A DNA stretch of 64,000 bases, taken from positions 1-64,000 of the forward strand of contig JAMPFN010000005.1 in NCBI GenBank assembly GCA_023664445.1. Reading direction: 5' to 3'. The notes under the pieces were generated by a model that was given only the letters and a program-made list of their open reading frames with translations, was not told the origin of the DNA and did not search any database. Every line of letters begins with the position of its first letter. The first letter of the stretch is position 1. The position numbers were made by a program, and so were the translations under genes. Source of the DNA: Clostridium sp. (GTDB lineage: Bacteria; Bacillota; Clostridia; Oscillospirales; Ruminococcaceae). This document shows positions 8,492-15,847 of this stretch, piece by piece.

Positions 8492-9522
8492 TTCTGCACC
8501 ACATTTACTTTCAGATTGCCATATATTTCACTTAGCGAAAAACTGCTTTCAAGACCCTCTGTAATATAAATTTCACCGTCATCTGTCACAAGAATCATTT
8601 CAAAATTGTCACGCTGTTTCCACAGATTTTCAGCCTTTTCAAGTCCCATGACAAACAGCGACGTAGAAAGTGCATCGCAGAGCCGTCCCTCTTTTCCGAC
8701 AACTGTTACGGATACAAGTCCGCTATGCACTGGCTTTCCCGTTTTCGGATCGAGAATATGCCAGTATGTTTCACCGTCATCGCCGACAAAATACCGTTCA
8801 TAACCTCCCGAAGTGATAACTGCACAATCTGAAACTTCCAGCGTTGCAAAATTGCCCTCATCAAAAGGACTTCGCAGACCAAGCTTCCAATCTGTACCAT
8901 CAGGTTTTGTACCGATAGTCTGAATGTTTCCGCCCAAGTCAAGCAATGCAGATTCAATACCGTTTTCTTTCAACACTTCCGTTACTAAATCTCCCGTACA
9001 GCCTTTGCCGACTGCTCCTAAATCAATCTGCATATTTTTGGGAATAACAACATTATTGCCATTCAGATTTATTTTTTCGTAACCCGTATTGTCAAGCAGT
9101 TCACTTATTTTTTCATCAGTCGGGATTTTATACTCGCTTGTTGTAAAACCCCACTCCGTCAAAATCGGATAAATTGTACAATCCAAAGCTCCGTCCGTCA
9201 ATTCAGAGATATTCAATGAAAAATCAAGAAGTTCGGCTGTTTCAAGACTTACGGAAACGCTCTGACCGTTGCTGTGATTTATGGAATATATTTCACTATT
9301 TTCGTCTGTAACAGACCACAGATTCTCCAGTTCCGAAACTTTTTCCTCCGCCTGTTTTAACGCTGTTTCTGAATTTTCACCGTAGGCAGTAATCGTCATG
9401 TATGTATCCATTGCGAAAAATGATTTGCTTTGGGATTCAGTTACAGATTTTGATAATTGCTTTTCACATGAGGTAAAACATAATAGAATGGCTATCATTA
9501 TAAAGGAAAATATTTTTTTCAT
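8488..9522 (-). CDS. apbE: FAD:protein FMN transferase ApbE, lipoprotein
   Basis: Attaches FMN covalently to threonine of extracytoplasmic flavoproteins using FAD and Mg2+. The N-terminus (MKKIFSFIMIAILLCFTSC) is a lipoprotein signal with lipobox cysteine. FFAMDTYMTITAYG opens the ApbE domain; DLGAVGKGCTGDLV, ALLDLGGNIQTIG and YWHILDPKTGKPV carry the conserved binding residues. About 344 residues, normal. ATG 9522 is chosen because GGAGG lies just upstream. No FMN-acceptor protein with an obvious flavinylation site was found in the window, so its substrate must be encoded elsewhere or be unusual. Confidence 0.93.
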   Translation of the reverse strand: MKKIFSFIMIAILLCFTSCEKQLSKSVTESQSKSFFAMDTYMTITAYGENSETALKQAEEKVSELENLWSVTDENSEIYSINHSNGQSVSVSLETAELLDFSLNISELTDGALDCTIYPILTEWGFTTSEYKIPTDEKISELLDNTGYEKINLNGNNVVIPKNMQIDLGAVGKGCTGDLVTEVLKENGIESALLDLGGNIQTIGTKPDGTDWKLGLRSPFDEGNFATLEVSDCAVITSGGYERYFVGDDGETYWHILDPKTGKPVHSGLVSVTVVGKEGRLCDALSTSLFVMGLEKAENLWKQRDNFEMILVTDDGEIYITEGLESSFSLSEIYGNLKVNVVQK

Positions 9523-9564
9523 GCTTTTACCTCCATACATTCAGAATGTGAATTGATTTACTTC

Positions 9565-10752
9565 TTACTCAACAGAAAAAGTAATATTTTCCCTGCTGCC
9601 CAGTGTATCAAATACCGATAAATCAGAAGTCACCCTTCCAATCGGAATTACTTCCATTGTCAGATTCGGACGGCTTGTCTGTGCGTAGAAAATAGCCAAA
9701 GTATTATTGGTCGGGCAATAAGTAATATCGCCGTTTTCAAAATTCAGCTGACCGTCACCGCTGTTTTCAGGTGTTTTTGGCATACTTCCGTAATATTCAC
9801 GTCCGCCGTAGCCTAACATAGATACTGTGAGAGGCATCATTTCCATGATTTCCTTTGCAAGCGGCGTATCATAAATCACACCGTTCAGTTTATACTCACC
9901 GACAGAAATACTAATTGCTGTTTCTTCCTTTTTCAGCATTCCGATATTGTCAAGCCATTTTTCTACCGTTTCCTGTGAAGAAAGAATATTTCTTGAATCA
10001 ATTGCTGTACCTTCCGGTACATCTGACTGCGGACAGAGTTCAGTAATTACTCTTTCGCTGTTTCCTTTTCCATAGCCGTTGTGTGTACAGAATGGTATCA
10101 CCGTTTTTCCCGACAAATCATACTGATTCAGAAATGTATGAATTGCTCTCGGTATAGTTGTTGCCCATACAGGATAACCGATATATACAGTATCATACTG
10201 AGACATATCCAAAGATCCGCCAATAAGTTCAGGGAAAGCATTCTCTGCCATTTCTGCATGATTCCGGTCAACCACTTCATCAAAATCCTGTGAATACGGT
10301 TTGGCAACCTCAATGGAATACAAATCGCCGCCGACCTGTTTCTGAATCAGATTTGCAATATATTCCGTTGCACCGTATCTGTTATTATTTTCAACAACAA
10401 TGCTTGCAGACGTTGTTGCATCAGCTGTTTCAAAATTGCCTGAATTACGTCCGAGTGAAAAATAAGCAATCAGAGTTTTTCCCTCATTTTGCTGCTTAAT
10501 GTACTGTCTTTTCATCATACACAAATCAAATACATTCCATACTCCGTCTTTGCACAGATCATAATCTTTGCCGCTTAAATCAGGCGTTTCTTTACCAACC
10601 AGAAAATCCTGCAAGTTTTTGATATCCTCTATGGTATATTGTTTGTTTTCTGCGGCTTCTGCCAAATCTGATTGATTGTGAACCGATTCTGAAAGTGAAA
10701 ATGCAGAAACAGACAAAACAGCTGCCGCAGCAATAGACAGTATTTTTTTCAT
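9565..10752 (-). CDS. Secreted dockerin-like / flavodoxin / cyclophilin-like fusion protein
   Basis: Domain order: signal peptide (about 1-35), a half dockerin (TIEDIKNLQDFLVGK...DLCKDGVWNVFDLCMMKR, about 40-90) with one recognisable calcium loop, a flavodoxin domain (LIAYFSLGRNSGN...IGYPVWATTIPRAIHTFL, about 95-265), and a C-terminal cyclophilin-like beta domain (about 275-395). A flavodoxin outside the cell is unusual. It is transcribed with apbE and the eet-like genes or just ahead of them, pointing to extracellular redox work, perhaps quinone or flavin reduction. The dockerin suggests docking to a cohesin, though the first calcium repeat is missing. AGGAG lies 8 nt before ATG 10752; the GTG at 10761 is less likely. 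Confidence 0.88.
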   Translation of the reverse strand: MKKILSIAAAAVLSVSAFSLSESVHNQSDLAEAAENKQYTIEDIKNLQDFLVGKETPDLSGKDYDLCKDGVWNVFDLCMMKRQYIKQQNEGKTLIAYFSLGRNSGNFETADATTSASIVVENNNRYGATEYIANLIQKQVGGDLYSIEVAKPYSQDFDEVVDRNHAEMAENAFPELIGGSLDMSQYDTVYIGYPVWATTIPRAIHTFLNQYDLSGKTVIPFCTHNGYGKGNSERVITELCPQSDVPEGTAIDSRNILSSQETVEKWLDNIGMLKKEETAISISVGEYKLNGVIYDTPLAKEIMEMMPLTVSMLGYGGREYYGSMPKTPENSGDGQLNFENGDITYCPTNNTLAIFYAQTSRPNLTMEVIPIGRVTSDLSVFDTLGSRENITFSVE

Positions 10753-10792
10753 AAAAATCACTCCTGTTATTTGTAATTGATCTTATAAATAT

Positions 10793-10821
10793 ATTATAAG
10801 CCTATCTTGACTATATGTCAA
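10793..10821 (-). promoter_or_regulatory. Promoter of the dockerin-flavodoxin gene
   Basis: On the minus strand TTGACA (10821-10816), a 17-bp spacer, then TATAAT (10798-10793): a perfect consensus pair about 40 bp upstream of the start codon. Such a strong core promoter probably needs a repressor or an overlapping regulator site; the shared element at 10816-10852 overlaps its -35 box. Confidence 0.8.
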
Positions 10822-10852
10822 ATACTTATATTTTATGTCAAACCAATGCCTG
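10816..10852. promoter_or_regulatory. Shared operator-like element, copy 1
   Basis: This 37-bp stretch matches 13670-13705 closely, with identical blocks AATACTTATATT and AATGCCTG and a similar TATG block between them. It covers the -35 box of the dockerin-flavodoxin promoter and lies in the divergent interval shared with the LysR-type gene. Repetition at two related promoters, with little similarity in the spacers downstream, suggests a binding site for that regulator. Confidence 0.6.
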
Positions 10853-10890
10853 AAAAGCATATATCAGCTTGGGCATATTAAAAGCCAAGC

Positions 10891-10919
10891 TTGCTTTTTG
10901 AGCATGGATATGATATAAT
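10891..10919 (+). promoter_or_regulatory. Promoter of the LysR-type gene
   Basis: TTGCTT (10891-10896), 17-bp spacer, TATAAT (10914-10919), 31 bp before the start codon. It runs divergently from the flavodoxin promoter, the usual arrangement for LysR-type regulators and their targets. Confidence 0.65.
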
Positions 10920-10950
10920 AAATATATCATTAAAAAGAAAGGGCTATATT

Positions 10951-11835
10951 ATGGAATTGAGAGTATTGCGGTATTTCCTTACGGTAGTCAATGAAGAAAG
11001 CATAACCAAAGCGGCAGACGCACTGCATATCACACAGCCTACACTCAGCCGACAGCTTTCACAAATGGAAGAAGAAATGGGCATTAAGCTGTTTAAGAGA
11101 GGTTCAAGAAAAATCACGCTTACCAATGAGGGAATACTTCTTCGAAGACGTGCAGAGGAAATTTTACAGCTTGTGGAAAAAACTGAAAAGGAAATGACAG
11201 AACAAGAAAAGCTTGTTGACGGTGAGATTTCCATTGGCTGCGGCGAGCTTGCATCAGTTCATGTTGTAGCAGAATTGATAAAATCGTTTCAGGAACGATA
11301 TCCTCTTGTTCGCTATGATATTCACACAGCAAATGCCGATCATATTCGTGAACGTCTGGATAAAGGACTTACAGATATTGGCTTGTTATTAGAACCGGTG
11401 GATATTGAAAAATATGAGTTCATACGAATGAATGTCAAAGAAAAATGGGTCGTGCTTATGCGTCCCGACGATCCGCTTGCTGAAAAAGAATCCGTTACCC
11501 CGAAAGAGCTGTCAAAGCTGCCTGTATGTCTTGTTAAGCGTCCTCTTGTAAAAAATGAACTTGCAAGCTGGTTCGGGAATTATTTCAAAAAATTGCATAT
11601 TCAGTTTACAAGCAATATGAGTACAAACGCCGCTATCATGGTGAAAAACGGACTTACCTATGCGTTGGTATTAGAAGGCTCTTTGCCGTACTTGAGTACG
11701 GAACAGATCTGCTATCGTCCGCTTTCTCCCGAACTCACAGCAACAAGTGTTATTGCATGGAAACGTAATCAGCCACAAAGTCTTGCCGCTGCAAAATTTA
11801 TTGAGCATATACGCCATCATCTGTCACATAACTAA
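10951..11835 (+). CDS. LysR family transcriptional regulator
   Basis: 294 residues: N-terminal winged helix-turn-helix (LRYFLTVVNEESITKAADALHITQPTLSRQLSQMEEEMGIKLF) and a C-terminal periplasmic-binding-like effector domain. ATG 10951, preceded by AGAAAGGG, gives the canonical MELRVLRYF start; upstream in-frame codons are ignored. It is divergent from the dockerin-flavodoxin gene and convergent with the aldo/keto reductase gene, and the two dockerin-flavodoxin promoters share a sequence element, so this is the likely regulator of both redox units. The inducer is unknown. Confidence 0.93.
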   Translation: MELRVLRYFLTVVNEESITKAADALHITQPTLSRQLSQMEEEMGIKLFKRGSRKITLTNEGILLRRRAEEILQLVEKTEKEMTEQEKLVDGEISIGCGELASVHVVAELIKSFQERYPLVRYDIHTANADHIRERLDKGLTDIGLLLEPVDIEKYEFIRMNVKEKWVVLMRPDDPLAEKESVTPKELSKLPVCLVKRPLVKNELASWFGNYFKKLHIQFTSNMSTNAAIMVKNGLTYALVLEGSLPYLSTEQICYRPLSPELTATSVIAWKRNQPQSLAAAKFIEHIRHHLSHN

Positions 11836-11837
11836 AA

Positions 11838-11877
11838 AATACCGTTTGCCGAATATACGCAAACGGTATTTTGCTTT
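11838..11877. terminator. Bidirectional terminator between LysR and aldo/keto reductase genes
   Basis: AATACCGTTTGC (11838-11849) pairs perfectly with GCAAACGGTATT (11859-11870) over a 9-nt loop; TTTTGCTTT follows on the plus strand and a T-run (ATTTTTTAG) follows on the minus strand. It serves the two convergent genes. Confidence 0.85.
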
Positions 11878-12874
11878 AAGCGTGATTGAATTCCATTACG
11901 CCTACAAGCTTATGAGGAATGTAACATTCTTCAAGATACGCTGTTTCCTGTTCAGTCAGAGTTATGCCGACAGCTTTGACCGCTTCTTCAATATGACTGA
12001 TTTTGGTTGCGCCAACGATTGGCGACGTTACTTTTGTCAGAAGCCAGCCTAATGCGATTTGAGTTCGTGTCAGACCTTTTTTCTCAGCAAGTTCCTGTAC
12101 ACGCTGAATAATAACCCTATCCTGTTCGGAAGTCGCATCATACTTGCTTTTCTGCATATCGTCCAGTTCAATACGCTTGCTTAATTCATCAGTATCCTTT
12201 ACCAAGCGTCCCGATGCAAGCGGACTGTATGGTGTAAGCGCTATACCGCTGTCCTCACAGAAAGGCTTCATTTCACGTTCTTCTTCACGGAATATGAGAT
12301 TATAATGTCCCTGAACAGATACAAATTTAGCCCAGCCGTTTTTTTCAGCAATATTGTTTGCCTTTGCAAGCTGCCAAGCATAGCAGTTGGAAATGCCGAT
12401 AGCACGAACCTTTCCGGACTTCACGGCTTCATTTAACGCTTCCATAATTTCTTCAATGGACGTATGGTAATCCCACATATGACAGATATATAAATCAATG
12501 TAATCCATACCGAGATTTTTCAGGCTCGCATCAAGAGAATTGTTAATATGCTGTTTACCAGTAATTCCGTCTGCAATTTCTTCTGCACTCCGTGGAAGAA
12601 ATTTTGTCGCAATAACAATATCACTGCGGTTTGCAAGTGATTTCAGCGCCTTGCCTGTATGCTGTTCGCTTGTTCCGTTCTGATAGCCTATTGCTGTATC
12701 AAAAAAGTTAACGCCAAGCTCCAACGCTCTTTTTATAATATTATAACTGCTTGTTTCGTCTATCGCCCATTTATGGCTGCCTTCGTTGGCATTTCCGAAC
12801 CCCATACAGCCAAGGCAGATTCTCGATACATTCAGCTCTGAATTTCCTAATTTTGTATACTCCATTTTATTCAT
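11876..12874 (-). CDS. Aldo/keto reductase
   Basis: A 332-residue NADPH-dependent TIM-barrel oxidoreductase. Catalytic tetrad residues are visible: Asp in NFFDTAIGYQNG with its Tyr, Lys in IATKFLPR, and His in YICHMWDYHT. GCMGFGNANEGSH at the N-terminus and GWLLTKVTSPIVGATK near the C-terminus are typical of the group that acts on small aldehydes and ketones. ATG 12874 is chosen because AGGAGGA lies a few bases upstream; it starts 11 bp after the split flavodoxin gene and is cotranscribed with it. LysR regulator, flavodoxin and aldo/keto reductase sets are common in Firmicutes and suggest electrophile or quinone detoxification. Confidence 0.92.
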   Translation of the reverse strand: MNKMEYTKLGNSELNVSRICLGCMGFGNANEGSHKWAIDETSSYNIIKRALELGVNFFDTAIGYQNGTSEQHTGKALKSLANRSDIVIATKFLPRSAEEIADGITGKQHINNSLDASLKNLGMDYIDLYICHMWDYHTSIEEIMEALNEAVKSGKVRAIGISNCYAWQLAKANNIAEKNGWAKFVSVQGHYNLIFREEEREMKPFCEDSGIALTPYSPLASGRLVKDTDELSKRIELDDMQKSKYDATSEQDRVIIQRVQELAEKKGLTRTQIALGWLLTKVTSPIVGATKISHIEEAVKAVGITLTEQETAYLEECYIPHKLVGVMEFNHA

Positions 12875-12885
12875 AATAGATCCTC

Positions 12886-13356
12886 CTAATATAATTTTAA
12901 TTCTGAAAGCCATTCTGCAATCATATCTTCACAATTGGAAATATCTGACCGTGATATTCCAATCGGTTTAAGTATTGTGCAGTCCTTCGGCAATATCTCT
13001 GTAATATCGGATACTGTACCGGCAAGTCCGCCTGTCCCATGTGTGCAGAATGGAATTACCGTTTTTCCTGAAAAATCATAGCTTTCAAGGAACGTATCAA
13101 TAATACGGGGTTCTTCTCCCCACCAGATCGGATAGCCTAAGTATATAATATCATAATTTTCAATAGTGTTTGAAATTTCAGGTCTTGCCGTTTTGTCATT
13201 CTGCTCACGGTTCGCACGGCAATCAGTGTTGTAATTTAAATCTTCCGCCGTATATGGAACAGCAGGGATAATTTCAAATGTATCACTGCCGGTTTCTGTT
13301 TTCAGACGAGAAGCAATTGTTTCTGTATTTCCTGTGCATGAAAAATAAGCAATCAA
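12886..13356 (-). CDS. Flavodoxin, downstream half of a frameshifted dockerin-flavodoxin gene
   Basis: 156 residues of flavodoxin: FMN phosphate loop IAYFSCTGNTETIA, then YLGYPIWWGEEPRIIDTFL and GKTVIPFCTHGTGG, closely matching the flavodoxin domain of the intact dockerin-flavodoxin protein. No ATG or ribosome binding site precedes it: the frame begins at a TTG in a TTGA overlap with the stop of the dockerin half. It may be made only by translational coupling, or not at all. The flavodoxin domain itself looks complete and would be cytoplasmic if started here. Unlike the intact paralogue it lacks the cyclophilin-like tail. It is followed 11 bp later by the aldo/keto reductase gene. Confidence 0.75.
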   Translation of the reverse strand: MIAYFSCTGNTETIASRLKTETGSDTFEIIPAVPYTAEDLNYNTDCRANREQNDKTARPEISNTIENYDIIYLGYPIWWGEEPRIIDTFLESYDFSGKTVIPFCTHGTGGLAGTVSDITEILPKDCTILKPIGISRSDISNCEDMIAEWLSELKLY

Positions 13357-13619
13357 AATATCGCTCTTAGCTGAGGATTGTTCACCCCGTCTTTGTATAA
13401 ATCATAATCCTTGTCGCTTAAATCAACTGTTTCTCTGCCAACCAGAAAATCCTGTAAATTTTTGATGTCCTCTATCGTATAGACAGTTTCGCTGTCTGCG
13501 TGTACAGATTCAGACGTATTTGTAAAAACAGGAATAAATACCAAACAAAATGTAAGTATAATTCCCATAAAAACCGCAGAAATTCGTTTCATATTTATAA
13601 ATCTATTTAATTTTTTCAT
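13353..13619 (-). pseudogene. Dockerin leader of the split flavodoxin gene
   Basis: 88 residues: signal peptide (ISAVFMGIILTFCLVFIPVF region) and a half dockerin (YTIEDIKNLQDFLVGRETVDLSDKDYDLYKDG) almost identical to that of the intact paralogue. At KDGV the frame diverges (NNPQLRAIF, stop): the codons for the rest of the calcium loop and helix are deleted, and the downstream flavodoxin is in another frame. AGGAGG lies 8 nt before ATG 13619, and the promoter is intact, so the lesion looks recent. A sequencing error alone would not explain the missing codons. Confidence 0.7.
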
Positions 13620-13646
13620 AATGCAGACCTCCTTGTGTATTTTTTT

Positions 13647-13675
13647 ATTATATCAGGATTTTAATACAATGTCCA
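13647..13675 (-). promoter_or_regulatory. Promoter of the split dockerin-flavodoxin gene
   Basis: On the minus strand TGGACA (13675-13670), 17-bp spacer, TATAAT (13652-13647), 27 bp before the start. Layout matches the promoter of the intact paralogue, with the shared element over its -35 box. Confidence 0.7.
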
Positions 13676-13705
13676 ATACTTATATTGTATGCACTTCAAT
13701 GCCTG
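13670..13705. promoter_or_regulatory. Shared operator-like element, copy 2
   Basis: A 36-bp match to 10816-10852: AATACTTATATT and AATGCCTG are identical and spacing differs by one base. It is far from the LysR gene, so conservation here supports binding by a trans-acting regulator rather than simple overlap with the regulator's own promoter. Confidence 0.6.
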
Positions 13706-13719
13706 TAAAGCATGGACTT

Positions 13720-14421
13720 TTATTGCGTATTCATGCACCTTTTCGCTTTTAAAGAAGATATTTTCATCATTCCTTTGGAGAGGTAAAAACCGATAAATAA
13801 CCAGAATCCCATCATGGCAATGTACCTAGCTAAAACAGATACTGCACCTTGTTCAAAATCAAAAAACACAAACTGATTTCTTAGAAACATATAAGATACA
13901 ATATCGTTTTTATGAAAACAAACCGCCCCATATCCGGCAATAAGAACTGCTGTCAAACGCATCAGCCATATCAGAACAAACGGCATTTTCTTTACCTTAC
14001 ATAGTTTTCTGAATATACCAAGCACCATAGACCAATGGAATCCAAGATGAACGCTCATCAGAACAAATCCCCAGTAGGAAGCAGATAAATGTATTTTTCT
14101 TGCCTCTGATATCGAACCGAAGTCAAATGCATCAAATACATAATGCGTCATTGTCATACCGCTGAATCCAAGATACAACATAGAAATTAGAACGCTGAAA
14201 TTGAGTATCGTTTGTAAAATCCGTAACGGCTTATATCTTCCTTTGAACAGATTCCTATACCATTTGAAATTCAGAATGTTATGAAATATGAACAGCAAAA
14301 GCATTCCAAGCCCAAGCCATTCATGTAGTTTCTGACCGGTAATCTGGTATGACATCAGAAGCAAAAGCAATATTGTCATCAGAGTATCAATGCAAATTTT
14401 TATTATCATTTTTGATTTCAT
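13720..14421 (-). CDS. DUF4405-family membrane protein, possible b-type cytochrome
   Basis: A 233-residue protein with about six membrane segments resembling DUF4405 proteins. Histidines fall in membrane helices in a haem-ligand-like pattern: KLHEWLGL, LFIFHNILN, MTHYVF, then KIHLSASYW and MSVHLGFHW. This suggests a membrane haem protein passing electrons from the quinone pool. ATG 14421 is chosen from the AGGTGAT eight bases upstream. Its neighbours are flavodoxin genes and fragments, which fits a redox role. Haem binding is inferred from histidine placement only; the family has no firm function known to me. Confidence 0.75.
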   Translation of the reverse strand: MKSKMIIKICIDTLMTILLLLLMSYQITGQKLHEWLGLGMLLLFIFHNILNFKWYRNLFKGRYKPLRILQTILNFSVLISMLYLGFSGMTMTHYVFDAFDFGSISEARKIHLSASYWGFVLMSVHLGFHWSMVLGIFRKLCKVKKMPFVLIWLMRLTAVLIAGYGAVCFHKNDIVSYMFLRNQFVFFDFEQGAVSVLARYIAMMGFWLFIGFYLSKGMMKISSLKAKRCMNTQ

Positions 14422-14443
14422 ATTCGCATCACCTACATAAACT

Positions 14444-14580
14444 TCATTCTGCAAGAGAGAATGTTTCAATTCTATGCAGATCACCGCCGACTTCCTCAGC
14501 TATCATATCAGCAATATATTCCGTTGTGCCATAACAACTGTTTCCAACATCTACAATACTTGCCGATGCGGAAGCATCTA
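14444..14580 (-). pseudogene. Third flavodoxin fragment
   Basis: About 45 codons (ASIVDVGNSCYGTTEYIADMI...VGGDLHRIETFSLAE) match residues about 115-155 of the intact dockerin-flavodoxin protein. The 5' part is replaced by a serine-recombinase fragment and the 3' part ends abruptly before the DUF4405 gene. It has no start or promoter. This shows that the locus once held at least three flavodoxin genes. Confidence 0.7.
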
Positions 14581-15172
14581 TTATGACAGCACTGTATACA
14601 AGGCAAAGCTTAAAAAGTATGGCGTGCGTGTTCTGTCTGCAAGAGAAAATATAAGCGATGACGCAAGCGGAATTCTTATGGAAAGTGTACTTGAGGGCAT
14701 GGCTGAGTACTATTCTGCTGAATTGGCGCAAAAAGTAAAACGTGGTATGGACTTAAATGCTAAAAGGTGTCTTTCAACAGGCGGAAATGTAGCTTTAGGT
14801 TATAAAGTTGATAAAGACAAGCATTTTCAGATCGATACAAACTATTCTCATCTTGTAGAATACATATTTGAAAGTTATGCAAGCGGCAGTACGGTTACTG
14901 AAATAGTCAATTATCTGAATGACAAAGGTTACAAGACAGCAAAAGGCGCTAAGTTTCACAGAAGTACTGTAACACAAATTCTGCAAAACAAGCGCTATAT
15001 AGGTATCTACACCTACAAAGGTACTGAAACGCCTGACGGCATACCAAGGATAATTTCAGATGAGCTTTTCGACAAATCTGCTGAAAGAATGAGTAAAAAC
15101 AGAAAAGCCCTTGCCCATTCAAAGGCTCATTCAGCAACTATGATTTGCAATTTTGAGGGCTTTATCTCCTGA
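14579..15172 (+). pseudogene. Serine recombinase fragment (lacks catalytic N-terminus and C-terminus)
   Basis: From YYDSTVYKAKLKKYGVRV onward the frame matches large serine recombinases of the resolvase/invertase group: ENISDDASGILMESVLEGMAEYYSAELAQKVKRG closes the catalytic domain, and the following recombinase domain ends near SKNRKALAHSKAHSA. The N-terminal half with the nucleophilic serine is absent and replaced by antisense flavodoxin sequence; the zinc-ribbon and coiled-coil C-terminus are also gone. It cannot be active and marks a decayed integrative element next to the redox island. Confidence 0.8.
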
Positions 15173-15207
15173 TTCTTGACAAGAATGTTTTGTATGGCTC
15201 CCACATT

Positions 15208-15285
15208 TTTGGAAATACCGTCCAAAGGAAATCATTCCCTTTGGCAGGGGAGCTTGGGGACAGAGTCCCCCATAAGCTTCTAAAA
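15208..15285. repeat. Short hairpin repeats downstream of the recombinase remnant
   Basis: CCAAAGG...CCTTTGG and GGGGAC-AGA-GTCCCC (15256-15270) form two small hairpins; similar CCAAAGGC/GCCTTTGG arms occur at 19112-19130. These look like dispersed intergenic hairpins of this genome rather than terminators. Confidence 0.4.
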
Positions 15286-15367
15286 AATTTTTAAAAAATG
15301 TCACATATCCATTTGTTCAATCGTTTTATTAGTGAAGTACTTCAAAATGCAGATAAGGAGGTGCGTT

Positions 15368-15847
15368 ATGGAAAAGGCGGAAATGGAAGAAAAATACGAC
15401 AAATATATCGGAATGGTATACCGAACTGCTTTTACATACTTTGGCAACAAGTATGACGCGGAAGATGTTGTTTCTGACGTTTTCATCAAATACTTTACCC
15501 GTAAACAGGTATTTGACAGCGAAGAGCATGAAAAAGCATGGCTTATGCGTGTAACTGTCAATAGATGCAAGGATATTCTGAAATCGTTCAGAGTGAAAAA
15601 GAGCGTTCCTCTTGAAGAAGCGGACGTCATATCCGCAAACGATAATAACGACGACGATTTGCTGTGCAGCGCAGTTATGAGGCTGCCTAAAAATTACAGG
15701 CTTGCGATACACCTGTATTACTATGAGGGTTATACCACCAAGGAAATTTCTCAAATAACAGGCAAGAGCGACCAGACAATAAGAACCAGGCTTTCCAGAG
15801 CGAGAAAAATGCTCAGGGAAAAATTAGGAAAGGAGTTATACGTATGA
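15368..15847 (+). CDS. ECF-type RNA polymerase sigma factor
   Basis: 159 residues with region 2 (AFTYFGNKYDAEDVVSDVFIKYF) and region 4 (YYYEGYTTKEISQITGKSDQTIRTRLSRARKML). AAGGAGGT lies just before ATG 15368. It overlaps the next gene, a membrane protein with an anti-sigma layout, by 4 bp (ATGA), so they form an expression pair. Its targets are not visible in the window. ECF genes of this group in Firmicutes commonly control envelope-stress responses. Confidence 0.93.
   Translation: MEKAEMEEKYDKYIGMVYRTAFTYFGNKYDAEDVVSDVFIKYFTRKQVFDSEEHEKAWLMRVTVNRCKDILKSFRVKKSVPLEEADVISANDNNDDDLLCSAVMRLPKNYRLAIHLYYYEGYTTKEISQITGKSDQTIRTRLSRARKMLREKLGKELYV

Noticed and set aside
14474-14578. N-terminus of a complete serine recombinase
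   Set aside because: These 35 codons are antisense flavodoxin sequence and contain no resolvase catalytic motif.
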